Shown: positions 1 to 13,191 of the stretch, piece after piece
Layout: each line of letters begins with the position of its first letter
How positions within the stretch are numbered: position 1 is the first letter of the stretch
Assembly: GCA_946800325.1 (NCBI GenBank)
Contig: OX326959.1
Span: 6,344,501-6,408,500 of the forward strand
Direction of reading: 5' to 3'
From: Luzula sylvatica
Lineage: Eukaryota > Streptophyta > Magnoliopsida > Poales > Juncaceae
DNA: 64,000 bases
Notes under the pieces: model-generated
Seen by the model: the letters and a program-made list of their open reading frames with translations, nothing else
Database searches by the model: none
What the model was told of the DNA's origin: nothing
Translations under genes and position numbers: made by a program

Positions 1-124
1 TAACTTTTCACCAAATTTCACAAACACTAAGAAAGTTTGTTTTTAGATTCAAAACAAGATTTTAACGCTTTGAGGAGTTCAAATAACGTGTTTTTAGATC
101 ATTTGTATCGTATCGTTTACTACA
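1..124. repeat. Reference monomer of the satellite
   Basis: This copy sets the coordinates used in the other entries. It opens with TAACTTTTCACC and ends with TTTACTACA. Recognisable pieces are AAATTTCACAAACAC (13-27), AAAGTTTG (32-39), CAAAACAAGATTTTAACG (50-67), TTTGAGGAGTTCAAATAACG (69-88) and GATCATTTGTATCGTATC (97-114). Main subtype differences elsewhere are C or A at 45, CCGG at 44-47, CG/CA/TG at 66-67, A to C at 82 with G to T at 88, G to T or C at 97, C to T at 100, the 113-116 tetrad (TCTT, TCGT, TGTT, TCTC, CCTT), C or G at 120 and C or A at 123. The consensus keeps four CpGs (45-46, 66-67, 87-88, 109-110); this copy has A at 45, so it lacks the first, but its TCGT tetrad adds one at 114-115. 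The choice of position 1 is arbitrary for a tandem repeat. Confidence 0.95.
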
Positions 125-1613
125 TAACTTTTCACCAAATTTCACAAACACTAAGAAAGTTTGTTTTTCGATTCAAAACAAGATTTTAACGCTTTGAGGA
201 GTTCAAATAACGTGTTTTTAGATCATTTGTATCGTATCTTTTAGTACATAACTTTTCACCAAATTTCACAAACACTAAGAAAGTTTGTTTTCCGGTTCAA
301 AACAAGATTTTAACGCTTTGAGGAGTTCAAATAACTTGTTTTTAGATCATTTGTATCGTATCGTTTACTACATAACTTTTCACCAAATTTCACAAACACT
401 ATGAAAGTTTGTTTTTCGATTCAAAACAAGATTTTAACACTTTGAGGAGTTCAAATAACGTGTTTTTATATCATTTGTATCGTATCTTTTACTACATAAC
501 TTTTCACCAAATTTCACAAACACTAAGAAAGTTTGTTTTTCGATTCAAAACAAGATTTTAACGCTTTGAGGAGTTCAAATAACGTGTTTTTAGATCATTT
601 GTATCGTATCGTTTACTACATAACTTTTCACCAAATTTCACAAACACTAAGAAAGTTTGTTTTTCTATTCAAAACAAGATTTTAACGCTTTGAGGAGTTC
701 AAATAACGTGTTTTTAGATCATTTGTATCGTACCTTTTACTACATAACTTTTCACCCAATTTCACAAACACTAAGAAAGTTTGTTTTTCGATTCAAAACA
801 AGATTTTAACGCTTTGAGGAGTTCAAATAACGTGTTTTTAGATCATTTGTGTCGTATCTTTTAGTACATAACTTTTCACCAAATTTCACAAACACTAAAG
901 AAAGTTTGTTTTTAGATTCAAAACAAGATTTTAACGCTTTGAGGAGTTCAAATAACGTGTTTTTAGATCATTTGTATCGTATCTTTTAGTAAATAACTTT
1001 TCACCAAATTTCACAAACACAAAGAAAGTTTGTTTTTAGATTCAAAACAAGATTTTAACGCTTTGAGGAGTTCAAATAACGTGTTTTTAGATCATTTGAA
1101 TCGTATCGTTTACTACATAACTTTTCACCAAATTTCACAAACACTATGAAAGTTTGTTTTTCGATTCAAAACAAGATTTTAACACTTTGAGGAGTTCAAA
1201 TAACGTGTTTTTATATCATTTGTATCGTATCTTTTACTACATAACTTTTCACCAAATTTCACAAACACTAAGAAAGTTTGTTTTTCGATTCAAAACAAGA
1301 TTTTAACGCTTTGAGGAGTTCAAATAACGTGTTTTTAGATCATTTGTATCGTATCGTTTACTACATAACTTTTCACCAAATTTCACAAACACTAAGAAAG
1401 TTTGTTTTTCGAATCAAAACAAGATTTAAACGCTTTGAGGAGTTCAAATAACGTGTTTTTAGATCATTTGTATCGTACCTTTTACTACATAACTTTTCAC
1501 CCAATTTCACAAACACTAAGAAAGTTTGTTTTTCGATTCAAAACAAGATTTTAACGCTTTGAGGAGTTCAAATAACGTGTTTTTAGATCATTTGTATCGT
1601 ATCTTTTAGTACA

Positions 1614-1712
1614 TAACTGAAAGTTTGTTTTTAGATTCAAAACAAGATTTTAACGCTTTGAGGAGTTCAAATAACGTGTTTTTAGATCATTTGTATCGTA
1701 TCTTTTAGTAAA
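1614..1712. repeat. Truncated 99-bp monomer (26-bp internal deletion)
   Basis: TAACT is followed directly by GAAAGTTTG, so the segment running from TTTCACC through CACTAAA is missing. The equivalent monomer in copy B starts at 6,550, is 125 bp long and has the full segment; the one in copy C is also intact. The loss therefore arose in copy A alone, after it separated from B. No microhomology is evident at the breakpoints. The next monomer starts normally at 1,713, so the array continues in register. It is the only internal deletion larger than 1 bp that I found in the window. Confidence 0.93.
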
Positions 1713-4700
1713 TAACTTTTCACCAAATTTCACAAACACAAAGAAAGTTTGTTTTTAGATTCAAAACAAGATTTTAACGCTTTGAGGAGTTCAAATAACG
1801 TGTTTTTAGATAATTTGAATCGTATCTTTTTGTACATAACTTTTCACCAAATTTCACAAACACTAAGACAGTTTGTTTTTAGATTCAAAACAAGGTTTTA
1901 ACGCTTTGAGGAGTTCAAATAACGTGTTTTTAGATCATTTGTATCGTATGTTTTACTACATAACTTTTCACCGAATTTCACAAACACTAAGAAATATTGT
2001 TTTTCGATTCAAAACAAGATTTAAACGCTTTGAGGAGTTCAAATAACGTGTTTTTAGATCATTTGTATCGTATCTTTTACTACATAACTTTTCACCAAAT
2101 TTCACAAACACTAAGGAAGTTAGTTTTTCAATTCAAAACAAGATTTTAACGCTTTGAGGAGTTCAAATAACGTGTTTTTAGATTATTTGTATCGTATCTT
2201 TTACTACATACCTTTTCACCAAATTTCACAAACACTAAGAAAGTTTGTTTTTAGATTCAAAACAAGATTTTAACGCTTTGAGGAGTTCACATAACTTGTT
2301 TTTAGATCATTTGTATCGTATCTCTTACTACATAAATTTTCACCAAATTTCACAAACACTAAGATAGTTTGTTTTTCGACTCAAAACAAGATTTTAACGC
2401 TTTGAGGTGTTCAAATAACGTGTTTTTAGATCATTTGTATCGTATGTTTTAGTACATAACTTTTCACCAAATTTCCCAAACACTAAGAAAGTTTGTTTTT
2501 AGATTCAAAACAAGATTTTAACGCTTTGAGGAGTTCAAATAACGTGTTTTTAGATCATTTGTATCGTATCTTTTACTACATAACTTTTCACCGAATTTCA
2601 CAAACACTAAGAAAGTTTGTTTTTCAATTCAAAACAAGATTTTAACGCTTTGAGGAGTTCAAATAACGTGTTTTTAGATCATTTGTATCGTATCTTTTAC
2701 TACATAACTTTTCACCAAATTTCACAAACACTAAGAAAGTTTGTTTTTAGATTCAAAACAAGATTTTAACGCTTTGAGGAGTTCAAATAACGTGTTTTTA
2801 GATCATTTGTATCGTATCGTTTACTACATAACTTTTCACCAAATTTCACAAACACTAAGAAAGTTTGTTTTTCGATTCAAAACAAGATTTTAACGCTTTG
2901 AGGAGTTCAAATAACGTGTTTTTAGATCATTTGTATCGTATCTTTTAGTACATAACTTTTCACCAAATTTCACAAACACTAAGAAAGTTTGTTTTCCGGT
3001 TCAAAACAAGATTTTAACGCCTTGAGGAGTTCAAATAACATGTTTTTTGATCATTTGTATCGTATCGTTTACTACATAACTTTTCACCAAATTTCACAAA
3101 CACTATGAAAGTTTGTTTTTCGATTCAAAAAAAGATTTTAACACTTTGAGGAGTTCAAATAACGTGTTTTTATATCATTTGTATCGTATCTTTTACTACA
3201 TAACTTTTCACCAAATTTCACAAACACTAAGAAAGTTTGTTTTTCGATTCAAAACAAGATTTTAACGCTTTGAGGAGTTCAAATAACGTGTTTTTAGATC
3301 ATTTGTATCGTATCTTTTACTACATAACTTTTCACCAAATTTCACAAACACTAAGAAAGTTTGTTTTTCGATTCAAAACAAGATTTTAACGCTTTGAGGA
3401 GTTCAAATAACGTGTTTTTATATCATTTGTATCGTATCTTTTACTACATAACTTTTCACCAAATTTCACAAACACTAAGAAAGTTTGTTTTTCGATTCAA
3501 AACAAGATTTTAACGCGTTGAGGAGTTCAAATAACGTGTTTTTACATCATTTGTATCGTATGTTTTAGTACATAACTTTTCACCAAATTTCACAAACACT
3601 AAGAAAGTTTGTTTTTAGATTCAAAACAAGATTTTAACGCTTTGAGGAGTTCACATAACTTGTTTTTAGATCATTTGTATCGTATCTCTTACTACATAAA
3701 TTTTCACCAAATTTCACAAACACTAAGATAGTTTGTTTTTCGACTCAAAACAAGATTTTAACGCTTTGAGGTGTTCAAATAACGTGTTTTTAGATCATTT
3801 GTATCGTATGTTTTAGTACATAACTTTTCACCAAATTTCACAAACACTAAGAAAGTTTGTTTTTCAATTCAAAACAAGATTTTAACGCTTTGAGGAGTTC
3901 AAATAACGTGTTTTTAGATCATTTGTATCGTATCTTTTACTACATAACTTTTCACCAAATTTCACAAACACTAAGAAAGTTTGTTTTTCAATTCAAAACA
4001 AGATTTTAACGCGTTGAGGAGTTCAAATAACGTGTTTTTACATCATTTGTATCGTATGTTTTAGTACATAACTTTTCACCAAATTTCACAAACACTAAGA
4101 AAGTTTGTTTTTCAATTCAAAACAAGATTTTAACGCGTTGAGGAGTTCAAATAACGTGTTTTTACATCATTTGTATCGTATCTTTTACTACATAACTTTT
4201 CACCAAATTTCACAAACACTAATAAAGTTTGTTTTTAGATTCAAAACAAGATTTTAACGCTTTGAGGAGTTCAAATAACGTGTTTTTAGATCATTTGTAT
4301 CGTATCGTTTAGTACATAACTTTTCACCAAATTTCACAAACACTATGAAAGTTTGTTTTTCGATTCAAAACAAGATTTTAACACTTTGAGGAGTTCAAAT
4401 AACGTGTTTTTATATCATTTGTATCGTATCTTTTACTACATAACTTTTCACCGAATTTCACAAACACTAAGAAAGTTTGTTTTTCGATTCAAAACAAGAT
4501 TTTAACGCTTTGAGGAGTTCAAATAACGTGTTTTTAGATCATCTGTATCGTATATTTTACTACATAACTTTTCACCAAATTTCACAAACACTAAGAAAGT
4601 TTGTTTTTCGATTCAAAACAAGATTTTAACGCTTTGAGGAGTTCAAATAACGTGTTTTTATATCATTTGTATCGTATCTTTTACTACATAACTTTTCACC

Positions 4701-4936
4701 AAATTTCACAAACACTAAGAAAGTTTGTTTTTCGATTCAAAACAAGATTTTAACGCGTTGAGGAGTTCACATAACTTGTTTTTAGATCATTTGTATCGTA
4801 TCTCTTACTACATAAATTTTCACCAAATTTCACAAACACTAAGATAGTTTGTTTTTCGACTCAAAACAAGATTTTAACGCTTTGAGGTGTTCAAATAACG
4901 TGTTTTTATATCATTTGTATCGTATCTTTTACTACA

Positions 4937-7900
4937 TAACTTTTCACCAAATTTCACAAACACTAAGAAAGTTTGTTTTTAGATTCAAAACAAGATTTTA
5001 ACGCTTTGAGGAGTTCAAATAACGTGTTTTTAGATCATTTGTATCGTATCGTTTACTACATAACTTTTCACCAAATTTCACAAACACTAAGAAAGTTTGT
5101 TTTTCGATTCAAAACAAGATTTTAACGCTTTGAGGAGTTCAAATAACGTGTTTTTAGATCATTTGTATCGTATCTTTTAGTACATAACTTTTCACCAAAT
5201 TTCACAAACACTAAGAAAGTTTGTTTTCCGGTTCAAAACAAGATTTTAACGCTTTGAGGAGTTCAAATAACTTGTTTTTAGATCATTTGTATCGTATCGT
5301 TTACTACATAACTTTTCACCAAATTTCACAAACACTATGAAAGTTTGTTTTTCGATTCAAAACAAGATTTTAACACTTTGAGGAGTTCAAATAACGTGTT
5401 TTTATATCATTTGTATCGTATCTTTTACTACATAACTTTTCACCAAATTTCACAAACACTAAGAAAGTTTGTTTTTCGATTCAAAACAAGATTTTAACGC
5501 TTTGAGGAGTTCAAATAACGTGTTTTTAGATCATTTGTATCGTATCGTTTACTACATAACTTTTCACCAAATTTCACAAACACTAAGAAAGTTTGTTTTT
5601 CTATTCAAAACAAGATTTTAACGCTTTGAGGAGTTCAAATAACGTGTTTTTAGATCATTTGTATCGTACCTTTTACTACATAACTTTTCACCCAATTTCA
5701 CAAACACTAAGAAAGTTTGTTTTTCGATTCAAAACAAGATTTTAACGCTTTGAGGAGTTCAAATAACGTGTTTTTAGATCATTTGTGTCGTATCTTTTAG
5801 TACATAACTTTTCACCAAATTTCACAAACACTAAAGAAAGTTTGTTTTTAGATTCAAAACAAGATTTTAACGCTTTGAGGAGTTCAAATAACGTGTTTTT
5901 AGATCATTTGTATTGTATCTTTTAGTAAATAACTTTTCACCAAATTTCACAAACACAAAGAAAGTTTGTTTTTAGATTCAAAACAAGATTTTAACGCTTT
6001 GAGGAGTTCAAATAACGTGTTTTTAGATCATTTGAATCGTATCGTTTACTACATAACTTTTCACCAAATTTCACAAACACTATGAAAGTTTGTTTTTCGA
6101 TTCAAAACAAGATTTTAACACTTTGAGGAGTTCAAATAACGTGTTTTTATATCATTTGTATCGTATCTTTTACTACATAACTTTTCACCAAATTTCACAA
6201 ACACTAAGAAAGTTTGTTTTTCGATTCAAAACAAGATTTTAACGCTTTGAGGAGTTCAAATAACGTGTTTTTAGATCATTTGTATCGTATCGTTTACTAC
6301 ATAACTTTTCACCAAATTTCACAAACACTAAGAAAGTTTGTTTTTCGAATCAAAACAAGATTTAAACGCTTTGAGGAGTTCAAATAACGTGTTTTTAGAT
6401 CATTTGTATCGTACCTTTTACTACATAACTTTTCACCCAATTTCACAAACACTAAGAAAGTTTGTTTTTCGATTCAAAACAAGATTTTAACGCTTTGAGG
6501 AGTTCAAATAACGTGTTTTTAGATCATTTGTATCGTATCTTTTAGTACATAACTTTTCACCAAATTTCACAAACACTAAAGAAAGTTTGTTTTTAGATTC
6601 AAAACAAGATTTTAACGCTTTGAGGAGTTCAAATAACGTGTTTTTAGATCATTTGTATCGTATCTTTTAGTAAATAACTTTTCACCAAATTTCACAAACA
6701 CAAAGAAAGTTTGTTTTTAGATTCAAAACAAGATTTTAACGCTTTGAGGAGTTCAAATAACGTGTTTTTAGATAATTTGAATCGTATCTTTTTGTACATA
6801 ACTTTTCACCAAATTTCACAAACACTAAGACAGTTTGTTTTTAGATTCAAAACAAGGTTTTAACGCTTTGAGGAGTTCAAATAACGTGTTTTTAGATCAT
6901 TTGTATCGTATGTTTTACTACATAACTTTTCACCGAATTTCACAAACACTAAGAAATATTGTTTTTCGATTCAAAACAAGATTTAAACGCTTTGAGGAGT
7001 TCAAATAACGTGTTTTTAGATCATTTGTATCGTATCTTTTACTACATAACTTTTCACCAAATTTCACAAACACTAAGGAAGTTAGTTTTTCAATTCAAAA
7101 CAAGATTTTAACGCTTTGAGGAGTTCAAATAACGTGTTTTTAGATTATTTGTATCGTATCTTTTACTACATACCTTTTCACCAAATTTCACAAACACTAA
7201 GAAAGTTTGTTTTTAGATTCAAAACAAGATTTTAACGCTTTGAGGAGTTCACATAACTTGTTTTTAGATCATTTGTATCGTATCTCTTACTACATAAATT
7301 TTCACCAAATTTCACAAACACTAAGATAGTTTGTTTTTCGACTCAAAACAAGATTTTAACGCTTTGAGGTGTTCAAATAACGTGTTTTTAGATCATTTGT
7401 ATCGTATGTTTTAGTACATAACTTTTCACCAAATTTCCCAAACACTAAGAAAGTTTGTTTTTAGATTCAAAACAAGATTTTAACGCTTTGAGGAGTTCAA
7501 ATAACGTGTTTTTAGATCATTTGTATCGTATCTTTTACTACATAACTTTTCACCGAATTTCACAAACACTAAGAAAGTTTGTTTTTCAATTCAAAACAAG
7601 ATTTTAACGCTTTGAGGAGTTCAAATAACGTGTTTTTAGATCATTTGTATCGTATCTTTTACTACATAACTTTTCACCAAATTTCACAAACACTAAGAAA
7701 GTTTGTTTTTAGATTCAAAACAAGATTTTAACGCTTTGAGGAGTTCAAATAACGTGTTTTTAGATCATTTGTATCGTATCGTTTACTACATAACTTTTCA
7801 CCAAATTTCACAAACACTAAGAAAGTTTGTTTTTCGATTCAAAACAAGATTTTAACGCTTTGAGGAGTTCAAATAACGTGTTTTTAGATCATTTGTATCG

Positions 7901-9898
7901 TATCTTTTAGTACATAACTTTTCACCAAATTTCACAAACACTAAGAAAGTTTGTTTTCCGGTTCAAAACAAGATTTTAACGCCTTGAGGAGTTCAAATAA
8001 CATGTTTTTTGATCATTTGTATCGTATCGTTTACTACATAACTTTTCACCAAATTTCACAAACACTATGAAAGTTTGTTTTTCGATTCAAAAAAAGATTT
8101 TAACACTTTGAGGAGTTCAAATAACGTGTTTTTATATCATTTGTATCGTATCTTTTACTACATAACTTTTCACCAAATTTCACAAACACTAAGAAAGTTT
8201 GTTTTTCGATTCAAAACAAGATTTTAACGCTTTGAGGAGTTCAAATAACGTGTTTTTAGATCATTTGTATCGTATCTTTTACTACATAACTTTTCACCAA
8301 ATTTCACAAACACTAAGAAAGTTTGTTTTTCGATTCAAAACAAGATTTTAACGCTTTGAGGAGTTCAAATAACGTGTTTTTATATCATTTGTATCGTATC
8401 TTTTACTACATAACTTTTCACCAAATTTCACAAACACTAAGAAAGTTTGTTTTTCGATTCAAAACAAGATTTTAACGCGTTGAGGAGTTCAAATAACGTG
8501 TTTTTACATCATTTGTATCGTATGTTTTAGTACATAACTTTTCACCAAATTTCACAAACACTAAGAAAGTTTGTTTTTAGATTCAAAACAAGATTTTAAC
8601 GCTTTGAGGAGTTCACATAACTTGTTTTTAGATCATTTGTATCGTATCTCTTACTACATAAATTTTCACCAAATTTCACAAACACTAAGATAGTTTGTTT
8701 TTCGACTCAAAACAAGATTTTAACGCTTTGAGGTGTTCAAATAACGTGTTTTTAGATCATTTGTATCGTATGTTTTAGTACATAACTTTTCACCAAATTT
8801 CACAAACACTAAGAAAGTTTGTTTTTCAATTCAAAACAAGATTTTAACGCTTTGAGGAGTTCAAATAACGTGTTTTTAGATCATTTGTATCGTATCTTTT
8901 ACTACATAACTTTTCACCAAATTTCACAAACACTAAGAAAGTTTGTTTTTCAATTCAAAACAAGATTTTAACGCGTTGAGGAGTTCAAATAACGTGTTTT
9001 TACATCATTTGTATCGTATGTTTTAGTACATAACTTTTCACCAAATTTCACAAACACTAAGAAAGTTTGTTTTTCAATTCAAAACAAGATTTTAACGCGT
9101 TGAGGAGTTCAAATAACGTGTTTTTACATCATTTGTATCGTATCTTTTACTACATAACTTTTCACCAAATTTCACAAACACTAATAAAGTTTGTTTTTAG
9201 ATTCAAAACAAGATTTTAACGCTTTGAGGAGTTCAAATAACGTGTTTTTAGATCATTTGTATCGTATCGTTTAGTACATAACTTTTCACCAAATTTCACA
9301 AACACTATGAAAGTTTGTTTTTCGATTCAAAACAAGATTTTAACACTTTGAGGAGTTCAAATAACGTGTTTTTATATCATTTGTATCGTATCTTTTACTA
9401 CATAACTTTTCACCGAATTTCACAAACACTAAGAAAGTTTGTTTTTCGATTCAAAACAAGATTTTAACGCTTTGAGGAGTTCAAATAACGTGTTTTTAGA
9501 TCATCTGTATCGTATATTTTACTACATAACTTTTCACCAAATTTCACAAACACTAAGAAAGTTTGTTTTTCGATTCAAAACAAGATTTTAACGCTTTGAG
9601 GAGTTCAAATAACGTGTTTTTATATCATTTGTATCGTATCTTTTACTACATAACTTTTCACCAAATTTCACAAACACTAAGAAAGTTTGTTTTTCGATTC
9701 AAAACAAGATTTTAACGCGTTGAGGAGTTCACATAACTTGTTTTTAGATCATTTGTATCGTATCTCTTACTACATAAATTTTCACCAAATTTCACAAACA
9801 CTAAGATAGTTTGTTTTTCGACTCAAAACAAGATTTTAACGCTTTGAGGTGTTCAAATAACGTGTTTTTATATCATTTGTATCGTATCTTTTACTACA
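4937..9898. repeat. 40-monomer higher-order repeat, copy B
   Basis: This is a complete 4,962-bp unit: 38 monomers of 124 bp plus two of 125 bp that carry CTAAAG instead of CTAAG. Diagnostic features shared with copy A in the same order include AAATATTGTTTTTCG, the A-to-G change giving CAAGGTTTT, CTAAGGAAGTTAG, AAATTTCCCAAAC and AACATGTTTTTTG. It begins and ends on the same monomer type as copy A (A at position 45, TCGT at 113-116). Differences from A are few, for example TATTGTATC near 5,913 where A has TATCGTATC, a CpG-to-TpG change. Confidence 0.92.
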
Positions 9899-12370
9899 TA
9901 ACTTTTCACCAAATTTCACAAACACTAAGAAAGTTTGTTTTTAGATTCAAAACAAGATTTTAACGCTTTGAGGAGTTCAAATAACGTGTTTTTAGATCAT
10001 TTGTATCGTATCGTTTACTACATAACTTTTCACCAAATTTCACAAACACTAAGAAAGTTTGTTTTTCGATTCAAAACAAGATTTTAACGCTTTGAGGAGT
10101 TCAAATAACGTGTTTTTAGATCATTTGTATCGTATCTTTTAGTACATAACTTTTCACCAAATTTCACAAACACTAAGAAAGTTTGTTTTCCGGTTCAAAA
10201 CAAGATTTTAACGCTTTGAGGAGTTCAAATAACATGTTTTTAGATCATTTGTATCGTATCGTTTACTACATAACTTTTCACCAAATTTCACAAACACTAT
10301 GAAAGTTTGTTTTTCGATTCAAAACAAGATTTTAACACTTTGAGGAGTTCAAATAACGTGTTTTTATATCATTTGTATCGTATCTTTTACTACATAACTT
10401 TTCACCAAATTTCACAAACACTAAGAAAGTTTGTTTTTCGATTCAAAACAAGATTTTAACGCTTTGAGGAGTTCAAATAACCTGTTTTTAGATCATTTGT
10501 ATCGTATCGTTTACTACATAACTTTTCACCAAATTTCACAAACACTAAGAAAGTTTGTTTTTCTATTCAAAACAAGATTTTAACGCTTTGAGGAGTTCAA
10601 ATAACGTGTTTTTAGATCATTTGTATCGTACCTTTTACTACATAACTTTTCACCCAATTTCACAAACACTAAGAAAGTTTGTTTTTCGATTCAAAACAAG
10701 ATTTTAACGCTTTGAGGAGTTCAAATAACGTGTTTTTAGATCATTTGTGTCGTATCTTTTAGTACATAACTTTTCACCAAATTTCACAAACACTAAAGAA
10801 AGTTTGTTTTTAGATTCAAAACAAGATTTTAACGCTTTGAGGAGTTCAAATAACGTGTTTTTAGATCATTTGTATCGTATCTTTTAGTAAATAACTTTTC
10901 ACCAAATTTCACAAACACAAAGAAAGTTTGTTTTTAGATTCAAAACAAGATTTTAACGCTTTGAGGAGTTCAAATAACGTGTTTTTAGATCATTTGAATC
11001 GTATCGTTTACTACATAACTTTTCACCAAATTTCACAAACACTATGAAAGTTTGTTTTTCGATTCAAAACAAGATTTTAACACTTTGAGGAGTTCAAATA
11101 ACGTGTTTTTATATCATTTGTATCGTATCTTTTACTACATAACTTTTCACCAAATTTCACAAACACTAAGAAAGTTTGTTTTTCGATTCAAAACAAGATT
11201 TTAACGCTTTGAGGAGTTCAAATAACGTGTTTTTAGATCATTTGTATCGTATCGTTTACTACATAACTTTTCACCAAATTTCACAAACACTAAGAAAGTT
11301 TGTTTTTCGAATCAAAACAAGATTTAAACGCTTTGAGGAGTTCAAATAACGTGTTTTTAGATCATTTGTATCGTACCTTTTACTACATAACTTTTCACCC
11401 AATTTCACAAACACTAAGAAAGTTTGTTTTTCGATTCAAAACAAGATTTTAACGCTTTGAGGAGTTCAAATAACGTGTTTTTAGATCATTTGTATCGTAT
11501 CTTTTAGTACATAACTTTTCACCAAATTTCAAAAACACTAAAGAAAGTTTGTTTTTAGATTCAAAACAAGATTTTAACGCTTTGAGGAGTTCAAATAACG
11601 TGTTTTTAGATCATTTGTATCGTATCTTTTAGTAAATAACTTTTCACCAAATTTCACAAACACAAAGAAAGTTTGTTTTTAGATTCAAAACAAGATTTTA
11701 ACGCTTTGAGGAGTTCAAATAACGTGTTTTTAGATCATTTGAATCGTATCTTTTAGTACATAACTTTTCACCAAATTTCACAAACACTAAGACAGTTTGT
11801 TTTTAGATTCAAAACAAGGTTTTAACGCTTTGAGGAGTTCAAATAACGTGTTTTTAGATCATTTGTATCGTATCTTTTACTACATAACTTTTCACCGAAT
11901 TTCACAAACACTAAGAAATATTGTTTTTCGATTCAAAACAAGATTTAAACGCTTTGAGGAGTTCAAATAACGTGTTTTTAGATCATTTGTATCGTATCTT
12001 TTACTACATAACTTTTCACCAAATTTCACAAACACTAAGAAAGTTAGTTTTTCAATTCAAAACAAGATTTTAACGCTTTGAGGAGTTCATATAACGTGTT
12101 TTTAGATTATTTGTATCGTATCTTTTACTACATAACTTTTCACCAAATTTCACAAACACTAAGAAAGTTTGTTTTTAGATTCAAAACAAGATTTTAACGC
12201 TTTGAGGAGTTCACATAACTTGTTTTTAGATCATTTGTATCGTATCTCTTACTACATAAATTTTCACCAAATTTCACAAACACTAAGATAGTTTGTTTTT
12301 CGACTCAAAACAAGATTTTAACGCTTTGAGGTGTTCAAATAACGTGTTTTTAGATCATTTGTATCGTATG
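9899..12370. repeat. 40-monomer higher-order repeat, partial copy C
   Basis: The first half of a third unit continues the 4,962-bp offset: the CCGG marker is at 10,189 (5,227 + 4,962) and CACATAACTTG at 12,211 (7,249 + 4,962). Copy C differs from B at scattered sites, such as AACATG instead of AACTTG near 10,232 and AACCTG near 10,479, and it lacks the GG of CTAAGGAAG near 12,035. From about 12,395 the match ends: B continues with CCCAAAC and A at position 45, while here a monomer with GATAG, TTTTTCAATTC and TTTCTATCG follows. That change marks a recombination junction between the 40-monomer structure and the next block. Confidence 0.88.
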
Positions 12371-13191
12371 TTTTAGTACATAACTTTTCACCAAATTTCA
12401 CAAACACTAAGATAGTTTGTTTTTCAATTCAAAACAAGATTTTAACGCTTTGAGGAGTTCAAATAACGTGTTTTTAGATCATTTCTATCGTATCTTTTAC
12501 TACATAACTTTTCACCAAATTTCACAAACACTAAGAAAGTTTGTTTTTAGATTCAAAACAAGATTTTAACGCTTTGAGGAGTTCAAATAACGTGTTTTTA
12601 GATCATTTGTATCGTATCGTTTACTCCATAACTTTTCACCAAATTTCACAAACACTAAGAAAGTTTGTTTTTCGATTCAAAACAAGATTTTAACGCTTTG
12701 AGGAGTTCACATAACTTGTTTTTAGATCATTTGTATCGTATCTCTTACTACATAAATTTTCACCAAATTTCACAAACACTAAGATAGTTTGTTTTTCGAC
12801 TCAAAACAAGATTTTAACGCTTTGAGGTGTTCAAATAACGTGTTTTTAGATCATTTGTATCGTATGTTTTAGTACATAACTTTTCACCAAATTTCACAAA
12901 CACTAAGATAGTTTGTTTTTCAATTCAAAACAAGATTTTAACGCTTTGAGGAGTTCAAATAACGTGTTTTTAGATCATTTCTATCGTATCTTTTACTACA
13001 TAACTTTTCACCAAATTTCACAAACACTAAGAAAGTTTGTTTTTAGATTCAAAACAAGATTTTAACGCTTTGAGGAGTTCAAATAACGTGTTTTTAGATC
13101 ATTTGTATCGTATCGTTTACTCCATAACTTTTCACCAAATTTCACAAACACTAAGAAAGTTTGTTTTTCGATTCAAAACAAGATTTTAACA
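12200..13191. repeat. 4-monomer tandem duplication (496 bp x 2)
   Basis: Two adjacent copies of a four-monomer block lie about 12,200-12,695 and 12,696-13,191. CACATAACTTG occurs at 12,211 and 12,707, exactly 496 bp (4 x 124) apart. Two variants that I saw only in this region are shared at the same spacing: TTTCTATCG (12,484 and 12,980) and TTTACTCCATAAC (12,621 and 13,117). Sharing of private mutations shows that the duplication came after them and is therefore young. Ends are known only to within part of a monomer. Confidence 0.88.

Larger units (their letters stand above)
1..4936. repeat. 40-monomer higher-order repeat, copy A
   Basis: This stretch matches the next 4,962 bp monomer for monomer. 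The CCGG marker at 291 reappears at 5,227 (offset 4,936, because of a 26-bp deletion in this copy). The CTAAGGAAGTTAG marker at 2,111 reappears at 7,073, and the CACATAACTTG markers at 2,287, 3,651 and 4,767 reappear at 7,249, 8,613 and 9,729 (all offset 4,962). It consists of 38 monomers of 124 bp, one of 125 bp and one of 99 bp, which sum exactly to 4,936. The start phase is arbitrary, since the window edge cuts the array. A 40-monomer unit is long for a higher-order repeat; the near-identity of copies implies recent amplification. Confidence 0.9.

Noticed and set aside
40..60. CENP-B box in the TTTTTCGATTCAAAAC segment
   Set aside because: The TTCG and the following A fit the known NTTCGNNNNANNCGGGN pattern, but the essential CGGG half is absent (ACAA instead), and many subtypes lose the CpG. 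There is not enough for a call.
86..90. ACGTG core as a plant G-box-like regulatory site
   Set aside because: The five-base core is present in most monomers, but the full CACGTG palindrome is not (AACGTG), and there is no gene to regulate. Five bases in a repeat carry no evidence.
105..118. TATA-like or bacterial promoter elements in the AT-rich parts
   Set aside because: A 28% G+C repeat gives such matches by chance in every monomer. Nothing transcribed was identified.
286..306. RNA polymerase III B box in CCGG monomers (GGTTCAAAAC)
   Set aside because: It agrees with GGTTCRANYCC at most but not all fixed positions, and no A box precedes it at tRNA or SINE spacing. It occurs in one subtype only and arises from point changes in the satellite.
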